In this document: positions 17,197 to 28,471 of the stretch, in pieces
Position numbering within the stretch: position 1 is the stretch's first letter
Layout of the letters: each line of letters opens with the position of its first letter
Origin: Alphaproteobacteria bacterium
Lineage (GTDB): Bacteria; Pseudomonadota; Alphaproteobacteria; Caulobacterales; Caulobacteraceae
Direction of reading: 5' to 3'
Length of the DNA stretch: 64,000 bases
Assembly: GCA_025359785.1 (NCBI GenBank)
Contig: JANYET010000026.1
Span: 124,001-188,000 of the forward strand
The notes under the pieces: generated by a model
Told to the model about the DNA's origin: nothing
Seen by the model: only the letters and a program-made list of their open reading frames with translations
Database searches by the model: none
Made by a program: the position numbers and the translations under genes

Positions 17197-18384
17197 GTGA
17201 CCGTGGCTGCCCTCTCTCGCCAGACTCCGGCCCGCCAGACTCTGGCTCGCCTGACCCTGACCGACTTCCGCTCCTATGCGCGGGCCGACCTCGTGCTGGA
17301 TGGGCGGCCGGTCTATCTGGTCGGGCCGAACGGGGCGGGCAAGACCAACCTGCTGGAGGCCGTCAGCCTGTTCACGCCGGGCCGTGGCCTGCGCGGGTCG
17401 AGCCTGGCCGAAATGGGCCGGCGGCTGCCGGGCGAGGCCACCGGGCGGCCCTGGACGGTGGCGGCCGTGGTGTCGCTGGATGGCGAGGAGACTCAGCTCG
17501 GCACCGGTGTCGAGGCGCCCGGCGCGGCGCGGCGCACGGTGCGGATCGCCGGCGAGACCCTGCCGCCGGGCCGCCTCGCCGACCACCTGCGCCAGGTCTG
17601 GCTGACACCGGCCCAGGACCGGCTGTTCCTGGAGGGCGCCGCCGATCGCCGCCGGTTCTTCGACCGGCTGGTGTTCGCCGCCATTCCGCGCCACGCGGCT
17701 CACGCCCAGGCCTATGACCGCAGTTCACGCGAGCGCATGCGCCTGCTGACCGACGCCAGCGACACCGGCGCCGCGGCCGATCCCGCCTGGCTCGACGCCC
17801 TGGAGGCCCGCCTCGCCGAGGCCGGCGCCCTGATGGCCGAGGCGCGCGCCACGACGCTGACCGCCCTGCAGGCCGAGATCGACGGCCGGGGCGAACGCCC
17901 GTTTCCGCAGGCCAGGCTCGCGCTCACCGGCGAATGGGAACAGCTCTCCGCCGCCGGCGCGCAGATCGCCGACATCGAGGCGAAACTGGCTCGCGCCCTG
18001 GCCGACGCCCGGCCCCGCGACGCCGCCGCCGGCCGGGCCTTGACCGGGCCGCACCGGGGCGATCTGGCGGTGATCCACGCGGAGAAGGACCGTCCGGCCG
18101 CCGAATGCTCGACGGGAGAGCAGAAGGCCCTGATCCTCAACCTGGTCCTGGCCCAGGCCGCGCGCCTCGCCCGCGCCGACAGCGCGCCGACCCCCATCCT
18201 GCTGCTGGACGAGGTGGCCGCCCACCTGGACGCGCGCCGCCGCGGCGCGCTGTTCGACGAGATCGAGGCCCTGGGCCTGCAGGCCTTCCTGACCGGGACC
18301 GACGAGGTGCTGTTCGAGGGTCTGGCGGGACGGGCTCAGGGCTTCAGAGTCGACGGCGCGGAACCTTGCGCTTTGAAATCCTGA
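17197..18384 (+). CDS. recF: DNA replication and repair protein RecF
   Basis: 395-aa SMC-like ATPase that loads RecA at ssDNA gaps with RecO/RecR. N-terminal [14 protein letters not shown], Walker [10 protein letters not shown] (about residues 48-56), the ABC-type signature [17 protein letters not shown] and Walker [13 protein letters not shown] near the C-terminus. GTG start at 17197. The first 20 codons contain a short tandem duplication ([10 protein letters not shown]). Upstream of gyrB, as in the replication-gene cluster of related bacteria, but separated from it by an opposed gene. Confidence 0.94.
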   Translation: MTVAALSRQTPARQTLARLTLTDFRSYARADLVLDGRPVYLVGPNGAGKTNLLEAVSLFTPGRGLRGSSLAEMGRRLPGEATGRPWTVAAVVSLDGEETQLGTGVEAPGAARRTVRIAGETLPPGRLADHLRQVWLTPAQDRLFLEGAADRRRFFDRLVFAAIPRHAAHAQAYDRSSRERMRLLTDASDTGAAADPAWLDALEARLAEAGALMAEARATTLTALQAEIDGRGERPFPQARLALTGEWEQLSAAGAQIADIEAKLARALADARPRDAAAGRALTGPHRGDLAVIHAEKDRPAAECSTGEQKALILNLVLAQAARLARADSAPTPILLLDEVAAHLDARRRGALFDEIEALGLQAFLTGTDEVLFEGLAGRAQGFRVDGAEPCALKS

Positions 18385-20000
18385 GGGATTGCCGGCAGGC
18401 AGTCCCGGCCGGCGCAAAAGGCCCGGGCGGTCTCAGTCCAGATTTGCTGCGTCGCCTCCAGCCCTATTTGCTGGACGTCGCGGGAGAGGCCGCCGACTTT
18501 GGCGACCCATGCAGCGCCTGGCGGACTACGCCAGAACCTGACGATCTCGGTCATTTGCACGTCGGTCAGCGCGACGCTGAGTCTGGCGGCCTGCAGATCG
18601 GCGATCTGGCCTTTGACCTCGGCCGCACCCTGATCCATCGCGTCGTAGACCGCGTCCAGATCGGCGTGGCTTATGCCCGGCCCGAGCGGCTGGTTCGCGG
18701 TGCGTTGCCGTTGAAACGCCGTGTAGGACGGCGGCGCCGCGTTGAGGGTCGCGATTAGAGTCCGCGCCAGGGCGAGCGAGGCGAGGGAACGCGGCGGGGC
18801 GCTGGCGTCGGGTTCCGGCGGCCCGGGGTCTTCCGCCTCGAAATGGATATCGACGGCCACGGCTTTGCCGGCCGCCGTGTCCTGTGGGGCGTAGAGGCTA
18901 AGTCGGTAGTAGGGAGCCAGTGTTCGCGCGGCCTGGCCGAAGCCCAGGCCGCGCGGCGTCTCGCTGCGGATGCGGCAGGGTCCAAGCACGCCCTGTTGGG
19001 CGACGATGCAGGCGAGCCGCACCGCGCCGGGAAGTCGCATGACCTTTGCCAGGTCTGGCCGCGCCTGAATGACTTGGTCATGGCTCGGGATATCCACCCA
19101 TTGTGGCGACGCGATATCGACGGCCTCGGCGCTGTCCGCGCTCGCACGGGCCGCACCTTGGGGCGCGCCAATGGCGCCAACATCCGCGCTCAGGCAGGTG
19201 TGTTTTGCGCAGAAGGCTGCTTGGGTCGCCGCGATCACCAGCGGCTGAGCGCGGCGGGCAATGGCGGCTTGCTCAGCCTGGGTCGGCTGGGTCGCGCGGT
19301 TCAGGGCCTCCCCGGCCGGGCTGCGGAAGAAGGCGACGAAGGCCTCCAGTTGTGCATCGCCGAAGGCGGCTGCGTAGAGCCTGGCCTGCCGGTCGGCGGC
19401 CTCCCGCAATAGAGGCGGATAGCTCGCTCGAAGCGCCTTGGCGATCGACGCCGTTGCGTCACTCGACACACCCGGCTGCCCGAAATTCTCCAGACCTGTG
19501 GCCAACGCCGAGAGCCTCCTTGCGGCCTGGTCGGTCGGTGGGTTGATGGCGAGCAACTGGTGGGCCAGTTCAAGGGCGCGCGGCGAGGTGGGTAGCGCGG
19601 GCGGCGGCGAAGGGGTGAGCGTCAGCGCGAGGGGCAGCACGAACTTGACGGGAATTCTGACGGTGCCGCCCGTGACAGGCTGACCGTCACGCGTCTGCGG
19701 ACGCATGCGAAAGCTCGCGGCAAGCGACAGTACGGCCTTGTCGAAACCCAGTCCGGCCGGCGCTTCGTCCCAGGTGCTGCAATCCTGCAGCTTTCCGGTC
19801 GTCGCGACGCCGCAGGACAGGATGACCCGCCCGCTTAGGCCGAGCTGCGCCGCGAGCCGCGGGTAGGCGTTGGCCATGTCCTCGCCATTGGGCATGGTCA
19901 GCCAATCGGGTTGGGTGATGACCGCCGGCGCGGCGGCGGCGGAGCCCGCCAGCCCAAGCGCCAGGATCGCCGCCGCAAGGCCACGTCTTCGGTCTTTCAT
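18336..20000 (-). CDS. exported protein with duplicated TonB_C-like + DUF2059-like units
   Basis: 554 aa with signal peptide (ending AAAAPAVIT). Two similar halves follow. Each begins with a TonB-C-terminal-like domain: [18 protein letters not shown] in half 1, and [18 protein letters not shown] in half 2. Each continues with a helical DUF2059-like domain ([20 protein letters not shown]) and closes with a Cys pair, [10 protein letters not shown] or [10 protein letters not shown]. It lacks the cytoplasmic and transmembrane parts of TonB, so it is a periplasmic binding or assembly protein rather than an energy transducer (inference). Its 3' end overlaps recF by 49 bases on the opposite strand. 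Function unknown. Confidence 0.75.
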   Translation of the reverse strand: MKDRRRGLAAAILALGLAGSAAAAPAVITQPDWLTMPNGEDMANAYPRLAAQLGLSGRVILSCGVATTGKLQDCSTWDEAPAGLGFDKAVLSLAASFRMRPQTRDGQPVTGGTVRIPVKFVLPLALTLTPSPPPALPTSPRALELAHQLLAINPPTDQAARRLSALATGLENFGQPGVSSDATASIAKALRASYPPLLREAADRQARLYAAAFGDAQLEAFVAFFRSPAGEALNRATQPTQAEQAAIARRAQPLVIAATQAAFCAKHTCLSADVGAIGAPQGAARASADSAEAVDIASPQWVDIPSHDQVIQARPDLAKVMRLPGAVRLACIVAQQGVLGPCRIRSETPRGLGFGQAARTLAPYYRLSLYAPQDTAAGKAVAVDIHFEAEDPGPPEPDASAPPRSLASLALARTLIATLNAAPPSYTAFQRQRTANQPLGPGISHADLDAVYDAMDQGAAEVKGQIADLQAARLSVALTDVQMTEIVRFWRSPPGAAWVAKVGGLSRDVQQIGLEATQQIWTETARAFCAGRDCLPAIPQDFKAQGSAPSTLKP

Positions 20001-20174
20001 CCGCCCATCCCCAGCTCACCGTCAGCTTAGCGGACGCCGCCAGGACGCCAAGGCCCGCCGCGCCGCAAAAGGATGCAGAATCAGCGGTTAGCCCCTATAT
20101 AGACGCCTGTGAAATTGTCGGCGGTTTCCCTGCGATTCGGGACGTCGGCGCCGGGCGCGCGGGCCGCGCCGTGA

Positions 20175-22688
<2,514 letters not shown>

Positions 22689-22764
22689 GCCGACCGGCTG
22701 GCGCGGCGTTTGCGACGGGGTTCCCGAAAACGGCGCGCGGTGCGTCAAGTTGGGACACATTCAC

Positions 22765-23301
22765 ATGCGCCTTCGCTCAATGCTTATCGCGTCCGCCGTC
22801 GTCGGCGCGCTTGCCGCCGGTGCGGCGACCTCGGCCATGGCCGACACCTACACCTACGTCGGCTCCTGGTTCGTCGACGCCGGGCCGAACTGGTACGACG
22901 ACAATCCGCCGGTGTTCTCCGGTCAGGAAGCTGCGGCCTACATCTTCGGTGGCGCGGCCGCCGACTACGCGATCTCCACCAACGGTCGCGAGACCGCCGG
23001 GATCAACTTCTCGGCCTTCTACGACGCCTGGGGCGACCCCACCACCTGCGGCTACGCCGGCCCCTGCGCCCAGGATATGCACATCGACGTGGGCAACGAC
23101 GGCTATCGCCAGCCGTTCCAGCTGGATGGGTCCTTCTCGGCCTACGTCTCCGACCACAGCCTGCACCTGCAAAACTTCGCCTTCCACGTCACCCCCGACG
23201 TCGGCGGCGGCGTGCCGGAACCGGCGAGCTGGGCGCTGATGATCTCGGGCTTCGGCTTGGCCGGCGCTTCGCTGCGCCGCCGCCGCGCGATCGCCGCCTA
23301 G
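22765..23301 (+). CDS. PEPxxWA-CTERM sorting-domain exported protein
   Basis: 178 aa from ATG 22765 (a TTG at 22750 would add five residues). Signal peptide ends near ATSAMA. The secreted domain is rich in Asp/Tyr/Gly (FVDAGPNWYDDNPP, INFSAFYDAWGDP) with a Cys pair at TCGYAGPCA. The C-terminal signal is VPEPASWALMISGFG, then LRRRRA. 76 bases after gyrB and followed by a strong hairpin terminator. Function beyond sorting unknown. Confidence 0.85.
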   Translation: MRLRSMLIASAVVGALAAGAATSAMADTYTYVGSWFVDAGPNWYDDNPPVFSGQEAAAYIFGGAAADYAISTNGRETAGINFSAFYDAWGDPTTCGYAGPCAQDMHIDVGNDGYRQPFQLDGSFSAYVSDHSLHLQNFAFHVTPDVGGGVPEPASWALMISGFGLAGASLRRRRAIAA

Positions 23302-23324
23302 TCTCGCATCGCGACCCGCGAATT

Positions 23325-23356
23325 CGCCCGCCCGGTTCCGACCGGGCGGGCGTTTT
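23325..23356 (+). terminator. intrinsic terminator after PEPxxWA gene
   Basis: 12-bp perfect stem CGCCCGCCCGGT / ACCGGGCGGGCG with loop TCCG, followed by TTTT. Confidence 0.92.
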
Positions 23357-23389
23357 GCGTTCCGCCGCCTCTGCGCGCCGACCCCAACG

Positions 23390-23416
23390 AAAACGGCCCG
23401 AAGCTGAGCTTCGGGC
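23390..23416 (-). terminator. intrinsic terminator for the minus-strand PEPxxWA gene
   Basis: 9-bp perfect stem GCCCGAAGC / GCTTCGGGC with loop TCA, read on the minus strand and followed by CGTTTTC. Located 28 bases past the stop at 23444. Confidence 0.88.
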
Positions 23417-23443
23417 TGTCTCGCCGATCCGTCACGTCTGCGA

Positions 23444-24016
23444 TCAGGTGGTCGCGGTCTTCGCCTTGCGGGCATGGCGCAGCGCGCCGCCGAGGCCGAA
23501 GAAGCCGGTGAGCATCAGCGCCCAGGAGGCCGGCTCGGGAACGCCGCCGCCGATCACCACGCCGTTCGCCAGGTCGAAATCGAGGCCCGACGGCCCGCCG
23601 CAGCATTCGAAGAACTGCACCTCGAACGCGTGAACGCCCGCGCTCAGGAAGATGGTGCCGCTCGTGCTGTCAGGGCCATGCGGGCCAGGCCGGCTGATGA
23701 ACGAATTGCCATCGATGAACACCTGCGAGCCGTCGTCGGACGACAGATCGAAGGTATAGATTCCATCCGCCGCCACGACCACGGTCCCGAAGGAATCCGT
23801 CCCGAAGTCAAACAGGCCGAAAGGGTGCCAATTGAAGCCGGTGTCGGTGCCGAAGGAAATCCCGGGCGTGTTCAGCACTCCGACGAGATCCGAAAACGGC
23901 GCGCCGCCGCCGACCTGGGTGTGGCCGTTGTAGACGTAGGTCGTGACCCCCGCCTGGGCGGCGCCGGCCGCGAGCAGGACGAGCGACGCCGCGGCGCCGA
24001 GCAGGGAATTACGCAT
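23444..24016 (-). CDS. PEPxxWA-CTERM protein with PA14-like fold
   Basis: 190 aa from ATG 24016. Signal peptide MRNSLLGAAASLVLLAAGAAQA. The beta-sandwich segment GIYTFDLSSDDGSQVFIDG and GVHAFEVQFFECCGG resembles PA14/carbohydrate-associated domains; this is a pattern judgement. The C-terminal sorting signal is VPEPASWALMLTGFFG, then LRHARK. Convergent with the previous PEPxxWA gene (the two terminators sit between them) and divergent from the next one. Confidence 0.85.
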   Translation of the reverse strand: MRNSLLGAAASLVLLAAGAAQAGVTTYVYNGHTQVGGGAPFSDLVGVLNTPGISFGTDTGFNWHPFGLFDFGTDSFGTVVVAADGIYTFDLSSDDGSQVFIDGNSFISRPGPHGPDSTSGTIFLSAGVHAFEVQFFECCGGPSGLDFDLANGVVIGGGVPEPASWALMLTGFFGLGGALRHARKAKTATT

Positions 24017-24132
24017 TGTTCCAACCCCAAAAGACTTCGGCCTTTGAGTCCAAGCCTGATCCATCCGAAACCCTTGTTCGCCGACGAGTCAACCTGTTGT
24101 TAACCATCAGGATCGGTTTCGCCGCGCGGCAT

Positions 24133-24148
24133 TCCCCGACAGGGGAAT
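24133..24148. promoter_or_regulatory. TTCCCC-N4-GGGGAA palindrome between divergent PEPxxWA genes
   Basis: TTCCCCGACAGGGGAA is a perfect 6-bp dyad. A second GGGGAA lies at 24163-24168. It lies between the starts at 24016 and 24278, so it could control both genes. Suggestive only. Confidence 0.35.
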
Positions 24149-24277
24149 AACTCCCGCGAGAGGGGAACGTGCGCGGCCGCGGCCAGGCATTGGGCGCGAC
24201 GATGCGTCCGGCGCGCGCTTTCGCTCGTTGTTATAGTAACGCGGATGATCGCTCGCTTGCTGGAAGGCGCTGACGCC

Positions 24278-24967
24278 ATGAGACTTTCAATTGCGGCCAC
24301 GGCGCTCGCCGCGTTGCTCGCCGGCGGATCGGCGCAGGCGGCCATCACCGTGGTCAGCGGTAGCTTCATCGGCGCGCCCACCGCGTTCAACGGGTTCGAA
24401 AACCTGCCGGCCAACTTCGGCGTTCCCTACGTCGAGCAGGGCATCGCCGTGCGCTATGTGACCGACGAAGACTACAACATCTTCAGCACGATCCAGGCCT
24501 ACGAGGGGACGCACAGCTTCTTCGCCGAGGGCGTCACCGGCGGGACCGCCCACCTGGCGCACGGCTATGCCGACATCACGCTGAGCGGCGGCGGCGACTT
24601 CCCGGCTATCCAGTTTGCGATGGGCAGCGCCTTCGACGACGCCGGCGCGCGGCTCAACTATCAGCTGTTGAACGACGGCGTCGTGGTGCAGACCGGCGTG
24701 GCCGGACCGGTCCCGGCCTATGGCGGCTTCAACGTCTATGGATTCTACGGCGCGCCCTTCGACGAGGTGCGGCTGCAGGTCAATTTCGATGGCGTGTTCG
24801 ATCCCACGGCCATCGAAGCCGGCGATCTCGACGCGGTCAGCGTCGGGGCGGTGGTTCCCGAGCCCGGCGCATGGGCCCTGCTGATCGTGGGCTTCGGCCT
24901 GACCGGCGCGGCCTTGCGCGGTCGCCGGGTCGCCGCCCCAGTCCGCCTCCCGATCCGCGCCCGATAG
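24278..24967 (+). CDS. PEPxxWA-CTERM-like exported protein
   Basis: 229 aa from ATG 24278, with GGAAGG upstream (an earlier ATG at 24245 is possible). Signal peptide MRLSIAATALAALLAGGSAQA. The secreted domain FNGFENLPANFGVPYVEQGIAV is like those often seen in PEP-CTERM surface proteins. The C-terminal signal VPEPGAWALLIVGFGLTGA then LRGRR is a slightly divergent copy of the motif (GAWA instead of ASWA). Convergent with recQ, 1 base apart. Confidence 0.82.
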   Translation: MRLSIAATALAALLAGGSAQAAITVVSGSFIGAPTAFNGFENLPANFGVPYVEQGIAVRYVTDEDYNIFSTIQAYEGTHSFFAEGVTGGTAHLAHGYADITLSGGGDFPAIQFAMGSAFDDAGARLNYQLLNDGVVVQTGVAGPVPAYGGFNVYGFYGAPFDEVRLQVNFDGVFDPTAIEAGDLDAVSVGAVVPEPGAWALLIVGFGLTGAALRGRRVAAPVRLPIRAR

Positions 24968-24968
24968 A

Positions 24969-26828
24969 TCAGCCGGCGAAGCCTGCGACGACCCCCAGCA
25001 CCGCGGCCCCATAGCGGGCCAGCTTGCCTTCGCCGACCCCGTTGATCTGCTCCAGCGCCGCGCGGCTTCCCGGTTTCGCCTGAGCGATCTCGGTGAGCGT
25101 GCGGTCGTGGAAGATCACGTAGGGCGGCACATGCTGGCTCTTGGCCTCCGCCGAGCGCCACGCCCGCAGCGCCTCGAACAGCGGCTGGTCGGCGGGCGAG
25201 GCGGTGACCGTCTCGCGACCTTTACGGGTCTTGCGGGTGGCCTTCTCGGGCGCCTCGTGGCGGGTCTGGACCATCACCTTGCGCTCGCCGCGGAACACCG
25301 CGCGCACGGCGTCGGCATCGCCCACGCCCACCAGCGGGCGGCCGTCGTTGGGGTCCTCGCGCAACAGGCCCTCGAACAGCAGCTGTTCCACCAGGTCGCG
25401 CCAGGCGTTGGCCGACAGCTCCTGGCCGATGCCCCAGGTGGAGAGCGCAGCCTCGTGGTCGCTGACGTCCTTGGTCTTGCCCAGCAGGTGGTCGACCAGC
25501 CGGCCGCGGCCATAGCGTCCGGCCAGCCGATGGGCCGCCGACAGCGCCTTCTGGGCCGCCTGGGACGCGTCGCTCAGGTCCACCTGGCCGGTGCACAGGT
25601 CGCACTGACCGCAGGCCTCGACCCCCTCCTCGCCGAAATAGCGCCGCACGGTCGCCGCGCGGCAGCCGGCGCCGTCCAGCAGGGCGTAGAGCTGGCGGAC
25701 CTTGTGCGCCTGCACCTGCTTGACCGCCGGATCGACGTCGCGCTCGCCGGTGCGGCGCAACGCCCAGCTCATGTCGGCGGCGCCATAGAGGGTGATGCCC
25801 TCGGCCGGGTCGCCGTCACGCCCGGCGCGGCCGATCTCCTGCCAATAGGCCTCGATGGAGCCCGGCGGATCGGCGTGGATCACGAAGCGGACGTCGGGCT
25901 TGTCCACGCCCATGCCGAAGGCGATGGTCGCCACCATCACCGCCTCGTCGGCCTGCAGGAACTGCTCCAGCCGGTCGATGCGCACCTGGCGGTCGAGGCC
26001 GGCGTGGTAGGCCAGCGCCGGCACGCCCGCGTCGCGCAGCGCCTGGGCGAGCTTTTCGGTGTTGTCGCGGCTGCCGGCATAGACCACGCCGGAGCGGCCG
26101 GACCGGGCGGTGACCAGCTCGACCACCCGCTTGTGCGCCGCGCCGCGCTTGCGTTCCGCCGACAGGATCAGCTCGGGCCGCGCGAAGCTCGCGACGAACT
26201 CGGCCGACTGCTCCAGCCGCAGCTCGCGCCGGATATCCTCGCGCGTGCGCTCGTCGGCCGTCGCGGTCACCGCCAGCCGTGGAACCCCCGGGAACAGGTC
26301 GGCCAGCCGGCCCAGCATCCGGTAGTCGGGGCGGAAGTCATGGCCCCACTGGCTGACGCAGTGGGCCTCGTCGATGGCGATCAGGGCGAGCGGGACCTGG
26401 CTCAGCCGCTCCAGCATCCAAGGCTGCATCAGGCCTTCCGGCGAGACATAGAGCAGGTCCAGTTCGCCCGCCTCGATCCGCCGCCAGATCTCGCCCTTCT
26501 CGGCCGGGTCGATGTTGGAATCCAGCCGGGCGGCCGCCACGCCCGACTGCTGCATGGCCGCCACCTGGTCGGTCATCAGCGCGATCAACGGCGAGACCAC
26601 CAGCCCCAGGCCCGGCCGCAGGATCGAGGGAATCTGGTAGCAGAGGCTCTTGCCGCCGCCGGTCGGCAGCACCGCCATGGCGCTGCGCCCGGCCAGCACC
26701 TCGGCGATCACCTCGCCCTGCAGGCCGCGGAACTCCTGGTGCCCGAAGGTGCGGCGCAGGATCTCGCGGGCCCCGACAAGGCCATCGTGCAAGGTATCGG
26801 GATCGCGCTCGGCGACGGCGGAAGGCAT
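24969..26828 (-). CDS. recQ: ATP-dependent DNA helicase RecQ
   Basis: 619-aa 3'-5' helicase of the RecF recombination pathway. Walker A TGGGKS at residues 56-61 and DEAH box at 153-156 (IDEAHCVSQWGHDFRPDY). The second RecA lobe has FGMGVDKPDVRFVIH and QEIGRAGRDG. The RecQ zinc domain has four cysteines (GCRAA...ACGQCDLC), followed by a winged helix. The C-terminal HRDC domain contains LTEIAQAKPGSRAALEQINGVG. ATG 26828 gives the family length; a longer reading into the BLUF gene is spurious. Confidence 0.96.
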   Translation of the reverse strand: MPSAVAERDPDTLHDGLVGAREILRRTFGHQEFRGLQGEVIAEVLAGRSAMAVLPTGGGKSLCYQIPSILRPGLGLVVSPLIALMTDQVAAMQQSGVAAARLDSNIDPAEKGEIWRRIEAGELDLLYVSPEGLMQPWMLERLSQVPLALIAIDEAHCVSQWGHDFRPDYRMLGRLADLFPGVPRLAVTATADERTREDIRRELRLEQSAEFVASFARPELILSAERKRGAAHKRVVELVTARSGRSGVVYAGSRDNTEKLAQALRDAGVPALAYHAGLDRQVRIDRLEQFLQADEAVMVATIAFGMGVDKPDVRFVIHADPPGSIEAYWQEIGRAGRDGDPAEGITLYGAADMSWALRRTGERDVDPAVKQVQAHKVRQLYALLDGAGCRAATVRRYFGEEGVEACGQCDLCTGQVDLSDASQAAQKALSAAHRLAGRYGRGRLVDHLLGKTKDVSDHEAALSTWGIGQELSANAWRDLVEQLLFEGLLREDPNDGRPLVGVGDADAVRAVFRGERKVMVQTRHEAPEKATRKTRKGRETVTASPADQPLFEALRAWRSAEAKSQHVPPYVIFHDRTLTEIAQAKPGSRAALEQINGVGEGKLARYGAAVLGVVAGFAG

Positions 26829-26866
26829 GCCTGTCTTATGGGGGTGACTCGGGCGCCGCGCCAGGG

Positions 26867-27331
26867 CTAGCGCATGGCGCGAAGCTGCGTGCGCTCCTGG
26901 ATGCCGCGGACCGCCTGCAGCAATCGAAGGGCTGAGCCTGGCTCGAGCCTCTGGGGCTCGAATTTGCTCCGCATCTCCAGGGTATCCAGGATGGCGTCGT
27001 CGGCGGCCGTGACGCGCCGGGCGCACATGTTCCAGTCGGCGAAGGATCGCGCATCGGCCGGGCCGGCCCCCAGCACCTTGGCGTCGACGTGGCGCGGGTC
27101 GTCACAGATGCGGCCATAGGTGGTCAGCACCGCCTCGGCCGGCCCCTCCAGCGCCTGCAGAAACCAGCCGTCGTGGACCAGCAGCAGCCCGGTCACCGCG
27201 ACCTCGCGGTTCCGGCGGATCGAGGTCCGGATGATCTCTCCGACCTCGGCCTGCAGGTCGATCGGCGGAATGGTGATCCGGCTCATGTAGATCAGCCGGT
27301 GCAGCGTGCGGCTGCTGGAAATCGTACTCAT
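26867..27331 (-). CDS. short BLUF-domain blue-light sensor
   Basis: 154 aa, essentially one BLUF domain plus a short C-terminal helix region. The FAD-sensing residues are in place: Y15 (LIYMS), N41 (RRNRE), Q59 (FLQALEG) and W100 (FADWN). The N-to-Q spacing of 18 equals that of AppA (N45/Q63). No GGDEF/EAL or other output domain, so it must signal through a partner protein. ATG 27331 has GGAG 6 bases upstream. 38 bases upstream of recQ in the same direction, possibly cotranscribed. Confidence 0.87.
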   Translation of the reverse strand: MSTISSSRTLHRLIYMSRITIPPIDLQAEVGEIIRTSIRRNREVAVTGLLLVHDGWFLQALEGPAEAVLTTYGRICDDPRHVDAKVLGAGPADARSFADWNMCARRVTAADDAILDTLEMRSKFEPQRLEPGSALRLLQAVRGIQERTQLRAMR

Positions 27332-27419
27332 CGCGAACTCCACGTCTGCGGGAGTCCTATCGGCAGGCGGTTGAAAAAATTCTAACCGCGTCCGGCTGGG
27401 GGGTTAGAGCGGTCCCGCT

Positions 27420-28460
27420 CTAGGTCGCCGCGTCCATCCGGCTGATCGAGGCCGACTTCGCCCAGTGGCTGCCCATGCGGTTGCGGAACAGCTCCGGGCG
27501 GTCGGCCAGGACGTCGGTTTCCAGCCACAGGCGCTTCAGGTGCCGCACCTTGCCCGTGGCGCGGTCATCCTCATAGGCGCCGCGGCCGTGCAGCACGTGG
27601 TAGTTGTTGATGAACTGCATGTCTCCCGGCTCGAAATCCATCATCACCGAATAGCCGCCGCCCTCGGCCTGGTCCTGCATCCAGGTCAGCGCCTCGATGG
27701 CCACCGCCGTCAGGCGCGGCGCGTCGGCGTGCCGCTGCGAGGCCAGGATGTAGGGGCGGATCAGGCGGGTGAAGATGCGCTCGCCGTGACGGGTGAACAC
27801 CGGCATCAGGTACCAGCCGGGTTTGCCGGGCGCCTGTTCGCCCCGGTAGTCGAAGGGCTGGGGCTTATACAGCTCGGCCGCCAGGTCCGGCCGTTCGCGG
27901 ACCAGCCGGTTGTGCAGCGCGACCGAATTGCAGACCGCCGAAAGTCCGCCGCTGATCCCGGTCTGCAGGCACATCAGGCCCACCAGGTCTGAGCCGTCGC
28001 AGTGGAAGTCGAGGCCGACGAGGCCGATCTCGTTGCCGCGTGAGGTCGGATCGCCGACCGGCTTGCCATGGTCGGTGACATCGCCCAGCAGGTGGCCCTT
28101 GGCGTTCTGCGGCCAGGGCCGGCCCAGATGCGCGCCGATCCCCCAGTAGGCCATGCTCATCTCGTCGTTCGACCAGCGCTCGCGCGGCAGGCCGCGCAGG
28201 CGGACAAAGCCACGTCCGTCGATCAGTTCGCGCTCGATGGCTTTCAGGCGGAGGCCGAGCGTCGGCAGCGGGAACTGCGCCTTGCCGATCGCCAGGAAGT
28301 CGTCGGAGACTCCGAAGGCGTGGGCCACGGCCGCTTCCAGCTCATCGATCTCGGCGGCGGACAGCGGCTCGGTCCACAGCGCCGGGTCGGCCACGTCCTT
28401 GGCCGTCCACTCGCAGTGGGTCTCCAGGACCCGAGGCGCGACGTTTGCGATGTTGTTCAT
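27420..28460 (-). CDS. TauD/TfdA-family Fe(II)/2-oxoglutarate dioxygenase
   Basis: 346-aa double-stranded beta-helix oxygenase. Iron ligands: H153 and D155 (FHCDGSD) and distal H291 (NNYHVLHGR). The 2-oxoglutarate-binding arginine is probably R310 (RHLKRLWLE). Members hydroxylate small organic acids, sulfonates or amino-acid derivatives. It begins 11 bases after the stop of the amidohydrolase, so the two probably act in one catabolic pathway on an N-acylated or cyclic amide substrate (inference). Confidence 0.9.
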   Translation of the reverse strand: MNNIANVAPRVLETHCEWTAKDVADPALWTEPLSAAEIDELEAAVAHAFGVSDDFLAIGKAQFPLPTLGLRLKAIERELIDGRGFVRLRGLPRERWSNDEMSMAYWGIGAHLGRPWPQNAKGHLLGDVTDHGKPVGDPTSRGNEIGLVGLDFHCDGSDLVGLMCLQTGISGGLSAVCNSVALHNRLVRERPDLAAELYKPQPFDYRGEQAPGKPGWYLMPVFTRHGERIFTRLIRPYILASQRHADAPRLTAVAIEALTWMQDQAEGGGYSVMMDFEPGDMQFINNYHVLHGRGAYEDDRATGKVRHLKRLWLETDVLADRPELFRNRMGSHWAKSASISRMDAAT

Positions 28461-28471
28461 GGCGTCGTCTC

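Noticed and set aside
25107..26870. 587-codon plus-strand frame across recQ
   Set aside because: Shadow of the intact recQ; same codon-composition effect.
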